The position numbers were made by a program, and so were the translations under genes. 64,000 bases of DNA from Saccharopolyspora dendranthemae (GTDB lineage Bacteria; Actinomycetota; Actinomycetes; Mycobacteriales; Pseudonocardiaceae): positions 248,001 through 312,000 of the forward strand of contig NZ_VIWX01000006.1 in NCBI RefSeq assembly GCF_007829955.1. The letters are read 5' to 3'. Positions 18,001-25,422 of the stretch are shown piece by piece. The notes beneath the pieces are model-generated. The model searched no databases, was not told the DNA's origin, and saw only the letters and a program-made list of their open reading frames with translations. The number at the start of each line of letters is the position of its first letter. Position 1 is the first letter of the stretch.

Positions 18001-18348
18001 CTCGGCGCCGAACGCCGTCCGCACGTCGTGTTCCTTGGCCGCCTCGGCGAATCGCACGACGCCGTAGAGCCCGTCGTGGTCGGTGAGAGCGATCGCTTCC
18101 AGGCCGAGTTGCGCGGCCTCCGCGATCAGCTCCTCGGGGTGCGCGGCACCGTCGAGGAAGCTGAAGTTGGAGTGCGCGTGCAACTCGGCGTAGGGCACCC
18201 GGTCGCCGGTCGGGGCCGGAGCCCTTCCGCCCGCGCGCTGCTCGACGCGCGGGCGTGACGACGGTCCGTCGTCACGGCGCGGCGTCATCCTGCCGGAGAG
18301 CGCCTTCTCCAGCTCCGACCAGCTCTGGGGCGGGTTGAACCAGCTCAT
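15076..18348 (-). CDS. dnaE2: Error-prone DNA polymerase III alpha subunit DnaE2
   Basis: The 1090-residue protein is the mutasome polymerase that extends across DNA damage, with ImuA' and ImuB as partners. Domains in order: a PHP domain (about 50-130, AELHAHSNFSFLDGAAHP), the C-family palm with the catalytic aspartates in PPDIDIDIESDRR, fingers, helix-hairpin-helix, and a C-terminal OB fold (about 980-1060). Length fits DnaE2 rather than DnaE1 (about 1180). The gene follows imuB on the same strand, but the 75-base gap holds two LexA-box-like sites, so it may also have its own SOS promoter. Confidence 0.97.
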   Translation of the reverse strand: MSWFNPPQSWSELEKALSGRMTPRRDDGPSSRPRVEQRAGGRAPAPTGDRVPYAELHAHSNFSFLDGAAHPEELIAEAAQLGLEAIALTDHDGLYGVVRFAEAAKEHDVRTAFGAELSLGLTQPQNGIPDPEGGHLLVLARDLDGYASLCRAISTAQLRGEEKGRPEYRLEELAADSAGHWQVLTGCRKGAVQAALAAGGTDAAAAELDRLVGLFGRDHVTVELTDHGLPTDSARNDALAELADRAGLSTVASTGAHLARPESARLASVVAAVRARRSLDDMDGWLPAWAGNHLRSGVEMAERFARYPGAVQRAAELGKSFAFDLSLVVPQLPPFDVPPGHTEASHLRELSYLGALERYGPPQAAPDAYRQIEHELAVIEELEFPGYFLVVHDIVDFCRKERILCQGRGSAANSAVCFALRITNADPVRYQLLFERFLAPERDGPPDIDIDIESDRREEVIQYVYAKYGRTHAAQVANIIGYRPKSAVRDVARALGYSPGQQDAWSKEIEHWGPLPADSDIPSAVRELADDLMGFPRHLGIHSGGMVICHQPVSEVCPVEWARMPGRTVLQWDKDDCATVGLVKFDLLGLGMLSALHYAIDMTSEHHGLDVDLGELDLSDPEVYAMLCRADAIGVFQVESRAQLATLPRLKPREFYDLVVEVALIRPGPIQGGSVHPYIRRRNDEEDWDYDHPLMKGALQKTLGVPLFQEQLMQLAVDVAGFSPSEADQLRRAMGAKRSAERMERLRDRLFQGMAANGIGEDLAEHIYQRMLAFANYGFPESHALSFALLVFASAWFKRYYPAAFCAALLKAQPMGFYSPQSLVADARRHGVVVRGPDINASRVHADLEPEPASTGGQAVRLGLSSVRKLGEDLAEELTAERAARGPFADMADVARRVRLNAPQMEALATGGVFDCFGLTRREALWNAAAAARERPDRLPGTTVSPGAPALPGMDGVEKAAADVWATGVSPDSFPLQFVRARLDELGALPAARLSEVEHGTRVLVGGAVTHRQRPSTAGGITFLNLEDETGTVNVVCSPGLWARYRKVGRTSAALLVRGVVERTESVVNLRADRLQKLDIRVPSESRDFH

Positions 18349-18355
18349 GGGACTA

Positions 18356-18420
18356 GTGAACTCCTGTTCGAAAGGTCAGCGCTACTGAACTGCCGGATGT
18401 GCACTCGAACGAGTGTTCGT
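18356..18420 (-). promoter_or_regulatory. Pair of LexA (SOS) box-like sites in front of dnaE2
   Basis: TCGAACGAGTGTTCGT (18405-18420) matches the mycobacterial SOS box TCGAAC-N4-GTTCGA at all but the last base. GTGAACTCCTGTTCGA (18356-18371) keeps GAAC-N4-GTTCGA. They lie between the imuB stop and the dnaE2 start, 8 and 57 bases from the ATG. Their presence inside the cassette suggests direct LexA control of dnaE2 in addition to read-through from imuA'. Confidence 0.8.
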
Positions 18421-18423
18421 CAA

Positions 18424-20088
18424 TTACCGGTAGGTGCCCTGCACCCACCAGTCGCCGCGCTCGTGCACCAGGAGCAGCGCCACTTCACCGGAATCCTCGT
18501 CGGCGGAACCCGCTTCGTCCTGCACCAGCACGACCTGGAGCCGGACCAGGGCACGCGGCGGGGCGTGCGACTCCGGAGCGGTCTGACCGGAACCACCGGC
18601 CAGCAGGTCCACCCACCAGCGCTCGGTCACCGGCCACGGGCCGGCCCACCCGGCCACCGCGCGAGACCTGCCACCACCGACCTCGACCCGGTGCGGCGCG
18701 GCGGAGAGCCCCATCCGGCCGGTGATCCACACCGATTCGCCCGACTCGTCGAGCACCCGAGCCGGCCACGGCGCACCCGGCACCACCGTCGGCGAGGGAG
18801 CCGGGATCCGTCCCGGCCAAGGCGGCTCGGCGGGGAGCCCGGCGCGCCGCTCATCGCCCCACGGCACGAATCTCACCTGGTCGCGCGGGTCCCGGCCGCC
18901 GCCGAGGACACCGGTCAGCACCGACTCCGGGCCGAGCATGCCCTGCACCCGCGCGAACGCTCTGCCCGCTCGCGCAGCGGCCTCGCCGGTGGCAGCGCTG
19001 AGCAGGTCCAGCTGCAGCCCTCCCGCGCCGACGACCTCTTCGGGGCGCAGGCTCAGCTCGTCGAGGCCGGCGGTGGGGCGGCCCTTGCGGTTGCGGCCGT
19101 TGAGCCATCCGTCGAGCTGCCAGCGGACCCGGTCGGCGGTGGCGGCCGGTGTCAGCGGCTCCGCGCAGCGCCAGATCCGGTGCAGCTCCTCGCCGTTGCC
19201 GGTGCGGGCCGAGATGCCCAGCCGGGTGCAGGCCAGCCCGAGATCGCCCAGCTTGGCGTGCAGTTCGTCGGCGAGCGCCTTGGCCACGAACGCGGCCCGG
19301 TCCACCCGGTCCACCGGCGGGTCGAGCTCTTCGGTGACGACCAGCTCGGGCGGCGGTCGCCGCCGCTTCACCGGACGCTCCTCCTGCCCCGCCGCCGCCC
19401 GGTGGGCCAGCAGCGCGGCGGGGCCGAACCTGGTCGCCACGTCCGCGCGACCGAGCCCGGCGAACTCACCCAGGGTGCGGATCCCCAGCCTGCGCAGCAG
19501 GTCCACGAGCTCCGGCTGCTGGGCCGCCTGCTTCTGACCGAGCCGGTCGGCGAGCTGCTCGACCTCCTCGATCGGCAGCGGAGCGAGGAACTCCCGGCTG
19601 CCACCGGGTTCGACGTGCCGTGCGTGCCGGGCGGCGAGGATCGCGGCGAACAGCCCGTCGGCCACGCCGATCCGGCACTCGACGCCGGTCTGCGCGTCGA
19701 TCTCGTCGACGAGCTTCTCCGCGGCGACCTCCTCACCGCCGAAGTAGCGGGCAGGCCCCCGCGCCGGCACGGCGACCAACCCCGGCCGGACGACCTCCAC
19801 TCCGGGGACCAGCTCCTCGACCGCGGTCACGACCGGCTCGAAGAGCCGCACGTCTCGCGACGGATCGTGGTCGCAGACAACGAGTTCCGGACACCGGCCC
19901 TGCGCTTCGCGGCGGCGCATCCCCCGGCGCACACCGCTCTCCCGGGCTGTCGCCGAGCAGGCGACGACCCGGTTGGCGGCGAAAACCGCTGCGGGGACGA
20001 GCGGTTCGAGTTCGGCAGCGCGCGCAGCGGCCACCACCGGCCAATCCGGGCACCACACGACGATCCTGCGGGCGGACACGTCATTCAC
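18424..20088 (-). CDS. imuB: ImuB, catalytically inactive Y-family polymerase homologue
   Basis: ImuB (554 residues) bridges the beta clamp, ImuA' and DnaE2 during SOS mutagenesis. The N-terminal 350 residues follow the Y-family fold (RRIVVWCPDWPVVAAARAAE, ARGPARYFGGEE, LGIRTLGEFAGLGRADV), but the acidic catalytic triad of active Y polymerases is not evident, as known for ImuB. A candidate clamp-binding pentapeptide QLDLL lies in the C-terminal part. GTG 20088 overlaps the imuA' stop as GTGA, so the two are translationally coupled. Confidence 0.93.
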   Translation of the reverse strand: MNDVSARRIVVWCPDWPVVAAARAAELEPLVPAAVFAANRVVACSATARESGVRRGMRRREAQGRCPELVVCDHDPSRDVRLFEPVVTAVEELVPGVEVVRPGLVAVPARGPARYFGGEEVAAEKLVDEIDAQTGVECRIGVADGLFAAILAARHARHVEPGGSREFLAPLPIEEVEQLADRLGQKQAAQQPELVDLLRRLGIRTLGEFAGLGRADVATRFGPAALLAHRAAAGQEERPVKRRRPPPELVVTEELDPPVDRVDRAAFVAKALADELHAKLGDLGLACTRLGISARTGNGEELHRIWRCAEPLTPAATADRVRWQLDGWLNGRNRKGRPTAGLDELSLRPEEVVGAGGLQLDLLSAATGEAAARAGRAFARVQGMLGPESVLTGVLGGGRDPRDQVRFVPWGDERRAGLPAEPPWPGRIPAPSPTVVPGAPWPARVLDESGESVWITGRMGLSAAPHRVEVGGGRSRAVAGWAGPWPVTERWWVDLLAGGSGQTAPESHAPPRALVRLQVVLVQDEAGSADEDSGEVALLLVHERGDWWVQGTYR

Positions 20089-20792
20089 CCCGTCACCGCC
20101 CGCAGGTGAGCCCGCGCAGCAGGACGCTCCTCGACCGCCGCGATCGACCCGTCGTGAGACGGCAGCAGCAACTGGCAGGAGCGCGGCCTCGACGCCGCAC
20201 CACGCCCTTCGGAGTGCACCGTGACGTCGCGTTCCCGCAGATGCCCGTGCCCATGACCGAGCCCGCGCCAGCGCGCGCCGGAGCAGCGCAGCTGCACCTC
20301 CGCGCCGGGCCAGCGGCCGAACGGCAGCAGCACAGAACCACGGTTGCGCGCCCGCGCGGAGAGCCTGCGGGCATCAGCGTCGAGCACCTGACCGGTCTTG
20401 CCGACCACGACCAGGTCGACACCGTCCAGCAGCGCGGCGATCACGCCCGCCGGGTCGGAACCCGGCTGCGGCACCACCGCGAGCCGGTCCAGCGACACAC
20501 CGGTCTCAGCGGCGGCCACCAGGTTGATGCCGGGCAAGCCCACCACGGCCGCCCAGGAACCGTTCGCCGTCGCTTCCGCCAGCAGCGCGAAGAGCAGCGA
20601 CACCGAACCGTGCACCGCCACCGTGCTGCCACGGCGCAAACCTGGCCATGGCAGCACGGCGGCGAGTTCCGCCCGCGTCGGCAGCACCCGGCCCGCACCC
20701 GGGACGCCGCCCGCCTCGACGCGCGGCACACCCACGGACACCCCGTCAGCCGTGGGCGCGCTCAGCGTCGCCGAAGACACCGTCGCGGACAT
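20085..20792 (-). CDS. imuA': ImuA'-type SOS mutagenesis protein (RecA-like)
   Basis: The 235-residue protein is the first gene of the imuA'-imuB-dnaE2 cassette. It shows a RecA/SulA-like core without a complete Walker A (LLFALLAEATANGSWAAVVGLPGINLVAAAETGVSLDRLAVV) and DLVVVGK in the Walker B position. GGGGAGG just before ATG 20792 fixes the start 18 codons inside the longest frame. An upstream perfect SOS box (20963-20978) argues for LexA control. Partners are ImuB (overlapping) and DnaE2. Confidence 0.88.
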   Translation of the reverse strand: MSATVSSATLSAPTADGVSVGVPRVEAGGVPGAGRVLPTRAELAAVLPWPGLRRGSTVAVHGSVSLLFALLAEATANGSWAAVVGLPGINLVAAAETGVSLDRLAVVPQPGSDPAGVIAALLDGVDLVVVGKTGQVLDADARRLSARARNRGSVLLPFGRWPGAEVQLRCSGARWRGLGHGHGHLRERDVTVHSEGRGAASRPRSCQLLLPSHDGSIAAVEERPAARAHLRAVTG

Positions 20793-20819
20793 CGCCGCCT
20801 CCCCACATACGTGACCGCG

Positions 20820-20850
20820 GTGGGTGCCCGACCCCGGCGCGGGCACCCAC
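20820..20850 (-). promoter_or_regulatory. Hairpin in the imuA' leader
   Basis: GTGGGTGCCC and GGGCACCCAC form a perfect 10-bp stem 28 bases upstream of the imuA' start, inside the presumed 5' untranslated region. It could affect translation or be an upstream terminator; I cannot tell. Confidence 0.4.
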
Positions 20851-20962
20851 GAACACAGCCGCTGCGGGGAAGGCAGCGGTGGAGTCAGCGCTGCGCCTGC
20901 ACCCGGACCACAGCGCCGAACTCCATCGGAGCGGCCGACCCCGACACCGGCCGTTTCCGATC

Positions 20963-21049
20963 TCGAACCTCAGTTCGAATAACCTTATTCAACCCCCGTC
21001 GGGACACCCCGTCAAGAGGCATAGCCAGATTGAGTGAACATTCGTTCGA
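20963..21049. promoter_or_regulatory. Two LexA (SOS) box-like sites in the imuA'/abiEi divergent region
   Basis: TCGAACCTCAGTTCGA (20963-20978) is a perfect TCGAAC-N4-GTTCGA SOS box. GTGAACATTCGTTCGA (21034-21049) matches 14 of 16 positions. The 395-base gap between imuA' (minus) and the abiEi-like gene (plus) otherwise holds an AT-rich stretch and the hairpin and palindrome listed separately. The perfect box should control imuA'; the second lies 139 bases before the abiEi-like gene and could bring it under SOS control too. Confidence 0.85.
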
Positions 21050-21146
21050 AATCAGGGTGTTTGCGCTGGTCATCACTACACTTGATGTTGCCGTAGCGGC
21101 CCGCCGGAGCTCACAGCTTGCCGAGGAGCCGTTTCTCCAATTACCT

Positions 21147-21167
21147 TGTTTCCCGACATGGGAAACA
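21147..21167. promoter_or_regulatory. Palindromic operator candidate before the abiEi-like gene
   Basis: TGTTTCCC and GGGAAACA are perfect 8-base arms around the 5-base spacer GACAT, ending 21 bases before ATG 21188. AbiEi antitoxins autorepress by binding inverted repeats near their start, so this is a good candidate for such a site. The position is visible; the binding is inferred. Confidence 0.6.
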
Positions 21168-21187
21168 CAACATATCGAGAAACAGCC

Positions 21188-22243
21188 ATGGTGAGCGATG
21201 CACTCGAGCGCATCGCCGAGCTGCTGCCCGCCTCATGGCGTCTCGACGAGCGCCCGGGCAAGCACGACCGCCGCTTCGACGCGTTCGTCGAACTCGTCGG
21301 CCCGAACGAGACGAGGGTTCCGTTCGTCGCGGAGGTCAGGCGTTCCGGGACGGTATCGACATCCCTGCTCATCTCGGCCCTCCGTGAGCTGAACCGCGTG
21401 AGCGGCCTGCCCGTGCTGCACCTGTCGGACTACATCGGACCGGCGCTGCGCGATGCGCTGACTTCCGAAGGCTTCAGCTTCGCCGACGCCACCGGCTGGG
21501 TGCGGTTGACCTCTGCCGAGCCACTCGTCCTCCTCACCGGACAAGGTGCCGCACGTTCACCGCGCACCCCGCGGACCAGCGCGGTCACCAGGCTCAACGG
21601 GATCGCCGGGAACCGGATCATCCGCGCCTTGGCAACTGCGGACCTCCCAGTGGGTGTCCGCGGCTTGGCAGGCCTCGCGGGGGTTTCACCCGGTTCGGTT
21701 TCCAAGCTCCTGATCACCTTGGCCTCAGAAGGCATCATCGACCGGGGCGAGAACGGCACCGTTGACGCAGTGCGCCGACGAGCGCTGCTGCGGCGTTGGA
21801 CGAGTGACTACTCCTTCGCGACCGCCAATTCCTCCGTGGGCTACTTCATCGCGCCACGAGGTCTGGACCGGACCCTCGCTCGGCTGGCGGATCAGGACGA
21901 CGTGGCCATCACCGGTTCAGCTGCTGCGCGCAGGCTGCTGCCGGAGTCGTTGACCTCCGTGGTTCCGATGCGCCTGCTGGCGATCTACGCCGCACGTCCA
22001 GCGGAACTGGTCAGCGCTCTCGGACTGATCGAGGCAGACCCGACGACTGCGAACGTCGTCATCGCAAGGCCGTTGGACCCCGAGATCTTGGCCCCACCCG
22101 ATGAAGACGACCTCGCAACAGCACCCCTCCCGCTCGTGATGGCGGACTTGCTCACCTTGGCAGGCCGATCCGATGCCGAAGCGGAGCAGCTCATGGACGC
22201 GTTCCTGACGGCCGACGAGAAGCACGCGGAGGAGCGGCGGTGA
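21188..22243 (+). CDS. AbiEi-like regulator/antitoxin of a putative type IV toxin-antitoxin pair
   Basis: The 351-residue protein has an N-terminal part (about 1-115) with FDAFVELVGP and RVPFVAEVRRSG, which recalls a nuclease-like fold without a clear active site. A winged helix-turn-helix follows (about 150-195: LPVGVRGLAGLAGVSPGSVSKLLITLASEGII). The C-terminal half matches the AbiEi style of domain (VAITGSAAARRLLPE). ATG 21188 was chosen over upstream ATGs because it sits after the palindrome and the protein-like sequence starts there. It overlaps the next gene as GTGA. The assignment is by domain pattern and context, not by search. Confidence 0.6.
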   Translation: MVSDALERIAELLPASWRLDERPGKHDRRFDAFVELVGPNETRVPFVAEVRRSGTVSTSLLISALRELNRVSGLPVLHLSDYIGPALRDALTSEGFSFADATGWVRLTSAEPLVLLTGQGAARSPRTPRTSAVTRLNGIAGNRIIRALATADLPVGVRGLAGLAGVSPGSVSKLLITLASEGIIDRGENGTVDAVRRRALLRRWTSDYSFATANSSVGYFIAPRGLDRTLARLADQDDVAITGSAAARRLLPESLTSVVPMRLLAIYAARPAELVSALGLIEADPTTANVVIARPLDPEILAPPDEDDLATAPLPLVMADLLTLAGRSDAEAEQLMDAFLTADEKHAEERR

Positions 22244-23025
22244 ACGACCTCGCTCCCGAGTACGTGGTCGCGCGGAGAGTGTTGCTCGACGCCCTCACCG
22301 CGCTCGACGGCCACCTCGACAATCTCGTGCTCGTCGGTGCCCAAGCGGTCTACCACCACAGTGGATCAGCTGATCTCAACGTGCCGTTGATGACCACGGA
22401 CGCGGATCTGGCCGTCAACACCCACGAGCTCGCTGACGTGCCGGAGATCGGCGGGCTCATGCGGGCCGCAGGATTCAATCCCGGGCCGAATCCTGGACAT
22501 TGGTTGGCGATGAACGGCGTTTCCGTCGATCTGATGGTGGTGCCGTGCCAAGCAGGCACGACCAAAGCCTCGGCCCGGGCGGCGCGGATCGCTCCGCACG
22601 AGAAGCTCACAGCCCGAATCGCTCCTGGGCTCGAACCCGGCGAGGCCAGGACGTGCGATCTCCGGGTGGCTGGACCGGCGGCGCTGCTGACGGCGAAAGC
22701 CATCAAGATCGGGGAGCGGCTGGGCCAAGCCGGTCGGCAGCCTGATCGCCTCAAGGAAAAGGACGCCCTCGATGTCTTCCGAGTGCTCCAGGCCGTTGAG
22801 GTCCCGGACCTCGTGCGTGGATTCGCGAAGCACCGGGAAGACGAACACGCGGCCTCCTCGACCGACCAGGCACTCGCCCTCTTCCACGAGTGCGGGACGA
22901 CTCCGCAAGGACTGCTCGCGCAGCTCGCTGCCTCTGCGTCTCAGGGCGATCCAGTCGTCGCCCCATCCTTCGCCGCCCTCGTGAACGACCTGCTCACCGC
23001 TGTGAATTCGTTCAGCCCCAGGTAG
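22240..23025 (+). CDS. AbiEii-like nucleotidyltransferase, putative toxin
   Basis: The 261-residue protein shows a minimal nucleotidyltransferase signature: LVLVGAQAVYHH, then TTDADLAV with the paired aspartates, and later AALLTAKAIKIGER and RLKEKDALDVFRVL, where a KxxKDxxD-like helix is typical of AbiEii. AbiEii toxins transfer nucleotides to RNA acceptors and are neutralised by AbiEi. The GTG start overlaps the stop of the regulator gene, with GGAGGAG in front. A hairpin terminator follows. Other solitary NTase-regulator pairs of unknown role look similar. Confidence 0.65.
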   Translation: MNDLAPEYVVARRVLLDALTALDGHLDNLVLVGAQAVYHHSGSADLNVPLMTTDADLAVNTHELADVPEIGGLMRAAGFNPGPNPGHWLAMNGVSVDLMVVPCQAGTTKASARAARIAPHEKLTARIAPGLEPGEARTCDLRVAGPAALLTAKAIKIGERLGQAGRQPDRLKEKDALDVFRVLQAVEVPDLVRGFAKHREDEHAASSTDQALALFHECGTTPQGLLAQLAASASQGDPVVAPSFAALVNDLLTAVNSFSPR

Positions 23026-23048
23026 CCCGGGCACCCGGGAGAAGCGCG

Positions 23049-23082
23049 ACGGGCCCCCGGACTCGGAAGTCCGGGGGCCCGT
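23049..23082. terminator. Strong bidirectional hairpin terminator
   Basis: ACGGGCCCCCGGACT and AGTCCGGGGGCCCGT form a perfect 15-bp stem with loop CGGA in the 70-base gap between the convergent nucleotidyltransferase and purH genes. Confidence 0.9.
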
Positions 23083-23095
23083 TCGGGGACTCGCG

Positions 23096-24661
23096 TCAGT
23101 GGGCGAAGTGCCGGGTGCCCGTCAGGTAGACCGGGACGCCCGCGGCCTCGGCAGCCGCGATGACCTCGTTGTCGCGGACCGAACCGCCCGGCTGGACCAC
23201 GGCGCGCACACCGGCGTCCAGCAGGACCTGCAGGCCGTCCGGGAACGGGAAGAAGGCGTCCGAAGCGGCCACCGAGCCCTTGGCCCGGTCAGCGGCGCGG
23301 GACACCGCCAGGCGAGCCGAGTCGACCCGGTTCACCTGGCCCATGCCCACACCCACGGTGGCACCACCGTCGGCGAGCAGGATCGCGTTGGACTTCACCG
23401 CGCGGCAGGCCCGCCAGGCGAACTTCAGGTCCGCCAGCGTCGCCTCGTCCACCGGCGAACCCGTCGCCAGCGTCCAGTTCTCCGGAGCATCGCCCTCGGC
23501 GTCGATGGCGTCCGAACCCTGCACCAGCACGCCGCCGGAGATCGCGCGCATCTCGACCCGGCCGGTCTGCGGCGGCTGGGCCGTCAGGATGCGGATGTTC
23601 TTCTTCTTGTTCAGCACGTCCACCGCGCCGTCGGCATAACCGGGTGCCACCACGACCTCGGTGAAGATCTCCGCGACCTGCTCGGCCATCGCCACCGACA
23701 CCTCGCGGTTGGTGGCGATCACGCCGCCGAAGGCGCTCACCGGATCGCACTCGTGCGCCTTGCGGTGCGCGGCGGCGATGTCGTCGCCGACCGCGATGCC
23801 GCACGGGTTGGCGTGCTTGATGATCGCCACGCACGGCTCGTCGTGGTCGTGGGCGGAACGCCACGCGGCATCGGCGTCGACGTAGTTGTTGTAGGACATC
23901 TCCTTGCCGTGCAGCTGCGCGGCAGCGGCGAGACCGGTGGCCTCCCCGCCCGAGACGTACAGCGCGGCCGGCTGATGCGGGTTCTCGCCGTAGCGCAGCG
24001 CCGAGCGGCGCTGCCAGGTCTCACCGATCCAGCCCGGGAACGCGGAGTCGTCACCGGTCGGGACCTTGCTCATCCAGGACGCCACCGCCACGTCGTAGGA
24101 CGCGGTGTGCCGGAACGCCTCCGCGGCGAGCTCGACCCGGTCGGTCATGCTGAAGCCGCCCTGGCGGACCTCCTCGAGGACCCACTCGTAGCGGCTCGGG
24201 TCGACCACGACGGCCAGGTTGGCGTGGTTCTTCGCCGACGCGCGCACCATCGCCGGACCACCGATGTCGATCTGCTCGATCACCTCGTCCTGCGTCGCGC
24301 CCGAAGCCACCGTCTGCACGAACGGGTAGAGGTTGACCACCAGCAGGTCGAACGGGGCGATGTCGAGGTCGGAGAGCTGCTGGGCGTGCTCCTCGCGGCG
24401 CAGGTCGGCCAGCAGACCGGCGTGCACCCGCGGGTGCAGGGTCTTGACCCGGCCGTCCAGCGCCTCCGGGAACCCGGTGAGCTCCTCGACGGGCGTCACC
24501 GGCACACCCGCATCAGCGATCGCGCGCGCAGTGCCACCGGTGGAGACGATCTCCACCCCGGCCCCGTGCAGCCCGGTGGCCAGCTCCAGCAGGCCCGACT
24601 TGTCCGACACGCCGATCAGCGCGCGGCGAACCGGACGCCGCTCGTGGGAGTTCGCGGTCAC
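23096..24661 (-). CDS. purH: Bifunctional AICAR formyltransferase/IMP cyclohydrolase
   Basis: PurH (521 residues) performs the last two steps of de novo IMP synthesis, using 10-formyl-THF made by FolD. The N-terminal cyclohydrolase starts RRALIGVSDKSGLLELA and includes TLHPRVHAGLL; the formyltransferase half has AIIKHANPCGIAVG with the catalytic Lys-His, and ends FFPFPDGLQVLLDAGVRAVVQPGGSVRDNEVI. The GTG at 24661 overlaps the purN stop as GTGA, which decides this start over one 11 codons upstream. Confidence 0.97.
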   Translation of the reverse strand: MTANSHERRPVRRALIGVSDKSGLLELATGLHGAGVEIVSTGGTARAIADAGVPVTPVEELTGFPEALDGRVKTLHPRVHAGLLADLRREEHAQQLSDLDIAPFDLLVVNLYPFVQTVASGATQDEVIEQIDIGGPAMVRASAKNHANLAVVVDPSRYEWVLEEVRQGGFSMTDRVELAAEAFRHTASYDVAVASWMSKVPTGDDSAFPGWIGETWQRRSALRYGENPHQPAALYVSGGEATGLAAAAQLHGKEMSYNNYVDADAAWRSAHDHDEPCVAIIKHANPCGIAVGDDIAAAHRKAHECDPVSAFGGVIATNREVSVAMAEQVAEIFTEVVVAPGYADGAVDVLNKKKNIRILTAQPPQTGRVEMRAISGGVLVQGSDAIDAEGDAPENWTLATGSPVDEATLADLKFAWRACRAVKSNAILLADGGATVGVGMGQVNRVDSARLAVSRAADRAKGSVAASDAFFPFPDGLQVLLDAGVRAVVQPGGSVRDNEVIAAAEAAGVPVYLTGTRHFAH

Positions 24662-25251
24662 GGGATACTCACCTTCCGTCCCTGCACGGTCCACCCGTGC
24701 AACGCCAGCTTTTGAAGAGTGCCGACCAGCAGCCGTCGCTCGACGGCCTTGATCCGCTCGTGGAGGCTCGCCTCGTCGTCATCGGGCAGCACCTCGACGG
24801 CTTCCTGGGCCAGGATCGGCCCGGTGTCCACACCGGCGTCCACCACGAACAGGGTGCAGCCGGTGACGCGGACTCCATACTCCAGCGCGTCCCGCACCCC
24901 GTGCATACCGGGGAACGAGGGAAGCAGCGCGGGATGGCTGTTGAGGTACCGGCCGTCGAAGCGGGCCAGGAAATCGGCCCCGACGAGCTTCATGAACCCG
25001 GCGGAGACCACCAGGTCCGGCTCGTGCTCGGCGCAGGCCTCCGTCAACGCGCTGTCCCACTCCTCGCGGGAGGAGTGGTCGCCGACCTTGCGGACGAAGG
25101 TCGGGATGCCGGCGCGCTCTGCGCGGGCCAGCCCCTCGATCCCGTCGCGGTCAGCGCCGACCGCGACCACCTCGACCGGGTAGTCGGATTCGCTGGTGGC
25201 GTCGAGCAGGGCCTGCAACAAGGTGCCGGAACCGGAGACGAGGACGACCAC
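24658..25251 (-). CDS. purN: Phosphoribosylglycinamide formyltransferase
   Basis: PurN transfers a formyl group from 10-formyl-THF to GAR in purine synthesis. The 197-residue frame has the LVSGSGTLLQALLDA nucleotide loop, the catalytic NSHPALLPSFPGMHG block, and GVDTGPILAQ. The start is odd: GTG 25251 has no ribosome site and leaves no residues before the first beta strand. The frame stays open upstream to CTG 25326, which has AGGAG at ideal spacing, so the real protein may be 25 residues longer with a non-standard start. Confidence 0.93.
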   Translation of the reverse strand: MVVLVSGSGTLLQALLDATSESDYPVEVVAVGADRDGIEGLARAERAGIPTFVRKVGDHSSREEWDSALTEACAEHEPDLVVSAGFMKLVGADFLARFDGRYLNSHPALLPSFPGMHGVRDALEYGVRVTGCTLFVVDAGVDTGPILAQEAVEVLPDDDEASLHERIKAVERRLLVGTLQKLALHGWTVQGRKVSIP

Positions 25252-25422
25252 CCGCGCCGGGGCAGCGGTCGTGATCCGGTTCGGATGTGCGGCGGTGCTC
25301 GGCTGGTCGGGCGTACTCGGGTTCAGCGTTCGCTCCTGACATGCCTCGGCACGATCTCCCCCGCAGCGTAAGACCTGGTTGCGGGGTCGGCTCCGGCAGG
25401 GGCCGAGCGTGTGGCGCAGCGC

